Assembly: GCF_946885725.1 (NCBI RefSeq)
Contig: NZ_CAMPGZ010000049.1
Coordinates: forward strand, 1 to 21,997
From: an uncultured Nocardioides sp.
GTDB taxonomy: Bacteria; Actinomycetota; Actinomycetes; Propionibacteriales; Nocardioidaceae
Length of the DNA stretch: 21,997 bases
Direction of reading: 5' to 3'
The notes beneath the pieces are model-generated. The model was not told the DNA's origin and ran no database searches. It saw only the letters and a list, made by a program, of their open reading frames with translations. The translations under genes and the position numbers were made by a program. Each line of letters begins with the position of its first letter. The stretch's first letter is position 1. Below are positions 16,929-21,997 of the stretch, one piece after another.

Positions 16929-17521
16929 CCGCGCCCGGCTTCGACCCGCCCGAGAAGGACTGGGGCGCGTCGTACGACGGCGAGTCGTTCGTGCCCCAGG
17001 AGGACGACGTCCTGGTCGAGATCGCCGACCAGCTGGACAGGGTCGCCGACCACGCGGGGACGGCCACACGGCTGCTCGAGCGGGTCCGGCTGGAACGCTG
17101 GAAGGGCGCGGCCGCCGACGTGTTCCTCGGGTACGTCGACCGGCTCGCCCGGCACTACCGGACCTGCCACCGCTCGGCCACGACCGCCGCCGGCGACCTA
17201 CGCGCGTGCGCCACATCGGTCGGCAACGCCCGCGCCGACGCGGACAAGGCGGCCGCCGACCTGACCGACGCGCAGGAGCGCTACGAGAAGTTCAAGGACG
17301 ACAAGAACTTCATCGAGGAGATGTTCTCGATGCCGGAGCTCCTCGGCATCGCGAACGACTTCAACGCCGCCTACGACCGCGGCTGCGACGCGCCGGTCAG
17401 CGGACCGGCCGACCGGGAGTACGACGTACTCGGGATGACCCTCGACATCGGCGCGCCCGTGCCGAGCGAGGGCGACGAGAGCCGGGCGGCGCTGCCGGTG
17501 CGGGTCGTCGCCGCCCGGTGA
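16925..17521 (+). CDS. WXG-motif protein, putative type VII secretion substrate
   Basis: This 198-aa protein has no signal peptide. A 27-residue acidic/Pro N-terminus is followed by a helix (about 28-56), a WKG tripeptide (59-61) in the sequence ERWKGAAADVFLGYV, and a second long helix (62-125). This is the WXG100 hairpin layout. Beyond it is an extension of about 70 residues containing Cys154 and a Pro/Glu-rich tail. A Tyr at 120 near the end of helix 2 resembles the YxxxD/E export signal, but the required acidic residue is displaced by one position. It starts with GTG at 16925, overlapping the upstream stop. It could be a substrate, a chaperone-like partner, or the neck domain of a diverged effector. 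No toxin domain is recognisable. Confidence 0.75.
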   Translation: MTAPGFDPPEKDWGASYDGESFVPQEDDVLVEIADQLDRVADHAGTATRLLERVRLERWKGAAADVFLGYVDRLARHYRTCHRSATTAAGDLRACATSVGNARADADKAAADLTDAQERYEKFKDDKNFIEEMFSMPELLGIANDFNAAYDRGCDAPVSGPADREYDVLGMTLDIGAPVPSEGDESRAALPVRVVAAR

Positions 17522-17546
17522 GACCGGGATGGGACCGGGACATAAT
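17518..17546 (+). promoter_or_regulatory. Putative promoter of the FtsK/SpoIIIE ATPase gene
   Basis: GTGAGA (17518-17523) and CATAAT (17541-17546) are separated by exactly 17 nt; the -10 matches TATAAT at five of six positions. The -35 overlaps the stop codon of the upstream gene. Transcription would begin near 17553, giving a leader of about 35 nt. The ATPase may thus be transcribed separately from the two small genes. Confidence 0.5.
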
Positions 17547-17587
17547 GGGCGCGACCTGATCCGGACCCGACCGAGCGGGGGAGAAGC

Positions 17588-20500
17588 GTGCGGCTGAGCC
17601 TGACGCTGGTCGACGGCAGGAACGGCCGGGCGGTCGACGCGCTCGTCGACTTCGACACCGCACAGCCGGTCGGCGACCTGGTGCCGGCCCTGGTGCACCT
17701 GCTCGGCGAGGAGATCCACGACTCGTTCGCGCGACGGATCCCGGTCTGGGTCGATGGTGACGAGGTCGACCTGGACACCCCGGCCGGCGTCGCGGGGGTG
17801 CACCACGGCGCGGTGGTCAGCCTGTTCGAGCCCGCGGACCGGGTGGCACGGATCGCCCCAGCGGGCGTCGCCGAGCTGCGGGTCGTCTCCGGTCCGGGCG
17901 CCGGCCGCATCCACCGCCTGCCGCTCGGTGAGAGCGTGGTCGGCAACGGCGCCACCGGCTGGTCGCTGCCGGACCTGCGGCTGCCGTCGCGCGCATTGAC
18001 CGTGGCGGTGGGCGCGGACGGTGGTGTGACCGTGACACCCGCGTCGGACTTCGCGGTGACGCTGGACGGGGAGCCGGTCGAGGAGAGCGCTGACTGGCCC
18101 ATCGGTGGGCACCTCGCCGCCGGCGGCACCGTGCTGGTGCGCGCCGAGGTGGGGGAGCCGACCGCGGTTGTCGAGTCGCGGCCCGACGAGGCGCTGGTCG
18201 ACTTCAACCGGCCGCCGCGAATGCTGCCGCCCGCACGCGAGCGGACCTTCCACCTGCCCGACAAGCCGCAGGAGCTCCGCCGCCGGCCGATCCCGTGGGT
18301 GATGGTCATCGTGCCGCTGTTCGTGGCGATCCCGATGGCCTACTTCTTCGGGCCGCGGTTCCTGATCTTCGCGCTGCTGTCGCCGGTGATGATCCTGGCC
18401 AACTACTTCAGCGACCGGAAGAACAACCGTCGCGAGGTCAAGGAGCGGCAGCAGAAGTACGACGAGACGCTGGCCGCCGTCAGCGAGCGGATCCGTCTCG
18501 GGCTGCTGGCCGAGCAGGCCGAGCGGCGGCTGTCCTGTCCCGACCCGGCCACGCTGCTGATGCAGGCGATCGGGCCCGGGCCGCGGCTGTGGGAGCGGCG
18601 GCACTCCGACCCCGACTACCTGCGGCTGCGGGTCGGGCTCGGCGAGCTGACCGCGAGCATCAAGGTCGAGGAGCGCCGCGACAAGACCGATGAGGAGCCG
18701 GCCCCGCGGATGCTCGACCTGGTGCCGGTCTGGCTCGACATCCAGCAGCTCGGCGTCGTGGGCGTGGCCGGCGACCCGGAGACGGCCCCGCCGGTGGCGC
18801 ACTGGATGGTGGCGCAGGCCGCGTTGCTGCACAGCCCCAACGACGTACGCGTGACGGTGCTGAGCGACGCCGAGGGCGAGAACGACTGGGGCTGGGTGCG
18901 CTGGCTGCCGCACGCCCGGCTCGGCGGCGAACCGGAGGCGCTCGCGCTCGGCACCCAGCAGGACTCGGTCGGGCGCCGGCTCGCCGAGCTGACCGCGCTG
19001 GTCGACCAGCGGCAGGCCAACATCCGCGACAAGGTCCGCAGCACGCCCGACGTCCTGGTGGTCCTCGATGGTGCGCGGCGGCTGCGCACGCTGCCGGCGG
19101 TGGTCGACCTGCTGCGCCGCGGTCCGGCCGTCGGTGTGATGGTGCTGTGCGTCGAGGACGAGGTGCGGCAGCTGCCCGAGGAGTGCCGCGCGGTCGTGGC
19201 CTGCGCGGCCGGCGAGGTGAAGATCCTGGAGACCGCGTCAGAGGGGACGGCGGGGATCACGCCCGACCTCGTCGAGATCCCCTGGTGCGAGACCGTCGCC
19301 CGCGCGCTGGCGCCGCTGCGCGACACGACGCCGGAGGAGGAGGCGACCGGGCTGCCGTCGTCCGCCCGGCTGCTGGAGGAGATCGACCTCGACCCCCCGA
19401 CGCCTGAGGGCATCGCGGCGCGCTGGCGGCACGGGCGGACCACCGACGTGGTCGTGGGTGCGGGGTACGACGGTCCGTTCCGCGTCGACCTGCGCCGGGA
19501 CGGGCCGCACGCGCTCATCGCAGGTACGACCGGCTCCGGAAAGTCCGAGCTGCTGCAGACGCTGGTCGCGTCGCTGGCGATCGCGAACCGTCCGGACGAG
19601 CTGACGTTCGTGCTCGTGGACTACAAGGGCGGCTCGGCGTTCAAGGACTGCGCCCGGCTGCCGCACACCGTCGGCATGGTGACCGACCTCGACAACCACC
19701 TCGTCGGCCGCGCCCTGGTGTCGCTGTCGGCCGAGCTGCGTCGCCGCGAGCACCTGCTCGCCGTACCGGGGGCGAAGGACCTCGAGGACTACTGGGCGCT
19801 GCAGCGCACCCAGCCCGAGCTGCCCGCGATCCCGCGGCTGGTGCTGGTGATCGACGAGTTCGCGAGCATGGTCGCCGAGCTGCCGGACTTCGTCAGCGGC
19901 CTGGTGTCGATCGCCCAGCGTGGTCGGTCGCTCGGCATCCACCTGGTGCTCGCGACGCAGCGGCCCAGCGGCGTGGTGTCGGCGGACATCCGCGCGAACA
20001 CCAACCTGCGCATCTCGCTGCGGGTCACCGATGAGAACGACTCGCGCGACGTGATCGACGCGCCCGATGCCGCGCGGATCCAGAAGAACCAGCCCGGCCG
20101 GGCTTTCGTGCGCAGCGGTGCGTCGACGCTGATGCCGTTCCAGAGCGGCCGTGTCGGTGGGCGGCGCCCGGACGCCGAGGAGGGTCCGAAGCAGGCGCCG
20201 GAGGTGCTGGCCTGGCCGGTGCCGTGGGAGAAGGCCGGCCTGCCCGCGCCCGCGCGGCCGAAGGCGGAGACGGTCGGCACCGACGAGGCCGACACCGACC
20301 TCGCCGCTGTCGTCGACGCGATCACCTCGCTGAGCTCCTCGCTCGGGTTGCCGCCGCAGCACCGGCCCTGGCTGGACGCGCTGCCCGATGTCGTCGAGCT
20401 CCCGGACCTGCCTTCCTTCGCGGTGCCGGAGGACGGCGAGCACCTCGCCGCGCCGTGGGCCCTCGAGGACCTGCCGGCGCTGCAGGAGCAGCGCGCGAAG

Positions 20501-21952
20501 CTGTTCGAGCTCGGTCGCGAAGGCCACTTGTACGTCATCGGCGGACCGCGGAGCGGCCGCTCCACCGCGATGCGCACGATCGCCGGCGCGCTGGCCGACC
20601 GGGTGTCCGTCGGGGACCTGCACATGTACGGACTCGACTGCGGCAACGGCGCTCTGCTCGGCCTCGCGAACCTCCGGCACACCGGCGCCGTGGTCAGCCG
20701 CACCCAGGTCGACCGCGCGGGACGCCTGCTGTCGCGTCTCGTGTCGCTGGTCGAAGAGCGGCAGGCGCTGCTCGGGGCCGCCGGGTACGCCGACCTCGCC
20801 GAGCTGCGCGCGGCGTTGCCCGACGGCGAGAAACCGCCCTACCTGCTGTTCCTGCTCGACCGCTGGGACGGCTTCGTGTCCTCGCTCGGCGAGGTCGACA
20901 GCGGCCGGATGACCGAGCAGGTGATGGCGCTGCTGCGCGACGGCGCGAGCGTCGGCCTGCACGTCGTGCTCTCCGGCGACCGGACCCTCGTCACCGGCCG
21001 GATGTCGACGCTCGTGGACAACCGGGTCGTGCTGCGGCTGTCCGACCGGGCCGACTTCGGTGCCGTGGGCATCCCGCCGAAGGAGGTCCCGGACCGGCTC
21101 GTCGACGGTCGCGCGCTCACCCCGGACCCGGTCGTCGAGATGCAGGTGGCCGTGCTCGCCCGCGACATCTCCGGTGCCGGGCAGAACAACGCGCTGCGCG
21201 ACATCGCCGCCCGCCACGCCGCTCGGGACGACGCCGTACCCAGGGAGCGGAGGCCGTTCCGCCTCGAGGAGATGCCGGCGGCGGCGCCGCTCGACGACGG
21301 TGTGCTGGCCGCGCTGGCCGCGATGAAGGAGCAGATCGCCGACGGCCTGGTGCCGATCGGCCTCGGCGGCGACGAGCTGCAGCCGGTCGGGCTCGACCTG
21401 TCCGGCGCCGCTGTCGCCGTACTCGCCGGACCGCCGAAGGCCGGCCGCACCAACACGCTCCGCTTCGCCGCCCGCGCCGTCCGCGAGGCCGGCCTGCCGG
21501 TGCTCGCGCTCTGCCCGGTCCCCAACCTGCTCTCGCGCGACCTCGGCGACGACGCGCTGCTCACCGACGGCCTGGCGGAGGAGGCGCTGGTCGAGCGGTT
21601 CCGCGCCACGCCCGAGGGCACGGTCGTGCTCGTCGACGACGCCGAGATGCTCAAGGAAGGCCCGCTCGCGCAGGCCATGCTCGCGCTGGTCCAGCAGGCG
21701 CGCGGCAAGAAGTGGCGGGTGCTGCTCGCCGGCTCGACCACCGAGGTCGGCGCCGGCTACAGCGGCTGGATCTACGAGGCCCGCAAGACCCGCCAGGGCC
21801 TGCTGATGTCGCCGCAGGGCATGGCCGACGGCGACATCTTCGGCGCCCGCCTCCTGCGCAGCAGCCTGATGCCTCGCGTCCACCCCGGCCGCGGCCTCCT
21901 GATCGACCCCGGCGGCGGCCAGCTGATGGTGCAGGTCCCGCTCGTCGACTGA
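17588..21952 (+). CDS. EssC/EccC-like FtsK/SpoIIIE ATPase with FHA-like N-terminus
   Basis: This 1454-aa membrane ATPase is the likely motor of a type VII secretion-like system. The N-terminal 85 residues look ubiquitin-like. An FHA-like beta-rich region follows (about 95-190). Two adjacent membrane helices lie at about 234-255 and 256-274, and a DUF-like degenerate domain at about 380-545. ATPase domain 1 is canonical: Walker A GTTGSGKS (646-653), Walker B LVLVIDEFA (751-759). Domain 2 has GGPRSGRST (985-993) with Arg for the Walker lysine and LFLLDRWD in place of Walker B. Domain 3 has GPPKAGRT (1281-1288), again with Arg, and VVLVDDAEM. The FHA-TM-three-ATPase order matches Firmicute EssC rather than mycobacterial EccC. 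GTG 17588 has GGGGAGA upstream. It is the last complete gene in the window. Confidence 0.93.
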   Translation: MRLSLTLVDGRNGRAVDALVDFDTAQPVGDLVPALVHLLGEEIHDSFARRIPVWVDGDEVDLDTPAGVAGVHHGAVVSLFEPADRVARIAPAGVAELRVVSGPGAGRIHRLPLGESVVGNGATGWSLPDLRLPSRALTVAVGADGGVTVTPASDFAVTLDGEPVEESADWPIGGHLAAGGTVLVRAEVGEPTAVVESRPDEALVDFNRPPRMLPPARERTFHLPDKPQELRRRPIPWVMVIVPLFVAIPMAYFFGPRFLIFALLSPVMILANYFSDRKNNRREVKERQQKYDETLAAVSERIRLGLLAEQAERRLSCPDPATLLMQAIGPGPRLWERRHSDPDYLRLRVGLGELTASIKVEERRDKTDEEPAPRMLDLVPVWLDIQQLGVVGVAGDPETAPPVAHWMVAQAALLHSPNDVRVTVLSDAEGENDWGWVRWLPHARLGGEPEALALGTQQDSVGRRLAELTALVDQRQANIRDKVRSTPDVLVVLDGARRLRTLPAVVDLLRRGPAVGVMVLCVEDEVRQLPEECRAVVACAAGEVKILETASEGTAGITPDLVEIPWCETVARALAPLRDTTPEEEATGLPSSARLLEEIDLDPPTPEGIAARWRHGRTTDVVVGAGYDGPFRVDLRRDGPHALIAGTTGSGKSELLQTLVASLAIANRPDELTFVLVDYKGGSAFKDCARLPHTVGMVTDLDNHLVGRALVSLSAELRRREHLLAVPGAKDLEDYWALQRTQPELPAIPRLVLVIDEFASMVAELPDFVSGLVSIAQRGRSLGIHLVLATQRPSGVVSADIRANTNLRISLRVTDENDSRDVIDAPDAARIQKNQPGRAFVRSGASTLMPFQSGRVGGRRPDAEEGPKQAPEVLAWPVPWEKAGLPAPARPKAETVGTDEADTDLAAVVDAITSLSSSLGLPPQHRPWLDALPDVVELPDLPSFAVPEDGEHLAAPWALEDLPALQEQRAKLFELGREGHLYVIGGPRSGRSTAMRTIAGALADRVSVGDLHMYGLDCGNGALLGLANLRHTGAVVSRTQVDRAGRLLSRLVSLVEERQALLGAAGYADLAELRAALPDGEKPPYLLFLLDRWDGFVSSLGEVDSGRMTEQVMALLRDGASVGLHVVLSGDRTLVTGRMSTLVDNRVVLRLSDRADFGAVGIPPKEVPDRLVDGRALTPDPVVEMQVAVLARDISGAGQNNALRDIAARHAARDDAVPRERRPFRLEEMPAAAPLDDGVLAALAAMKEQIADGLVPIGLGGDELQPVGLDLSGAAVAVLAGPPKAGRTNTLRFAARAVREAGLPVLALCPVPNLLSRDLGDDALLTDGLAEEALVERFRATPEGTVVLVDDAEMLKEGPLAQAMLALVQQARGKKWRVLLAGSTTEVGAGYSGWIYEARKTRQGLLMSPQGMADGDIFGARLLRSSLMPRVHPGRGLLIDPGGGQLMVQVPLVD

Positions 21953-21981
21953 CGCTCGGCTGGCCGCCCCGGAACTTGCTG

Positions 21982-21994
21982 TAACGCGGGGTTA
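21982..21994. promoter_or_regulatory. Short inverted repeat TAAC-N5-GTTA near the right edge
   Basis: TAAC (21982-21985) and GTTA (21991-21994) flank GCGGG, 29 nt after the ATPase stop. It could be part of an operator or a promoter region for a gene to the right, or the beginning of a repeat. The window ends 3 nt later, so nothing more can be said. Confidence 0.25.
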
Positions 21995-21997
21995 TGG

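Noticed and set aside
19238..21883. 881-aa open frame on the minus strand within the FtsK/SpoIIIE ATPase gene
   Set aside because: It is antisense to a clear ATPase and has the same His/Arg/Glu-rich shadow composition, with no domain and no neighbouring support.

Overview
The window is very GC-rich and densely packed. GTG and TTG starts are common, several starts appear leaderless, and neighbouring genes often overlap by 1-4 nt. Together with an actinobacterial-type sdhCDA operon and a short intergenic palindrome of the kind scattered through Nocardioides-like genomes, this points to an actinobacterium, probably Nocardioidaceae or a close relative. That placement is inference; there is no rRNA or other marker gene here. 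I see no tRNA, rRNA, CRISPR array, insertion sequence or prophage. No gene-free stretch exceeds 200 bp.

Left end (1-2897, minus strand): the start of a succinate dehydrogenase operon, sdhC-sdhD-sdhA, with sdhA running off the left edge. Upstream of it is a convergently unrelated amidase-signature hydrolase on the same strand. The gap between them holds two short palindromic repeats.

Positions 2898-8366: a divergent intergenic region with a perfect 18-bp inverted repeat leads into a plus-strand run. This contains a B12-type acyl-CoA mutase large subunit with methylmalonyl-CoA specificity residues, two tandem paralogous lipoproteins, a secreted protein of unknown function, and an M20 amidohydrolase that looks leaderless.

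Positions 8527-16555: a nucleoside uptake and pyrimidine salvage operon. It encodes a BMP-family binding lipoprotein, a double-domain ABC ATPase, two permeases, cytidine deaminase, a cytochrome P450, and thymidine phosphorylase. From the ATPase onward every junction overlaps. A strong hairpin follows the binding-protein gene and could set the expression ratio. The pathway reading is: import nucleosides, deaminate cytidine and deoxycytidine, then cleave (deoxy)uridine/thymidine by phosphorolysis. The P450 in the middle has no obvious role in that pathway.

Positions 16617-21952: a compact type VII secretion-like module. It has a 103-aa helical ESX-like protein, a translationally coupled WXG-containing protein with a C-terminal extension, and a 1454-aa membrane FtsK/SpoIIIE ATPase with an N-terminal FHA-like region. 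The ATPase architecture resembles Firmicute EssC more than mycobacterial EccC. No EccB, EccD, EccE or mycosin is visible, so the module may continue to the right of the window.
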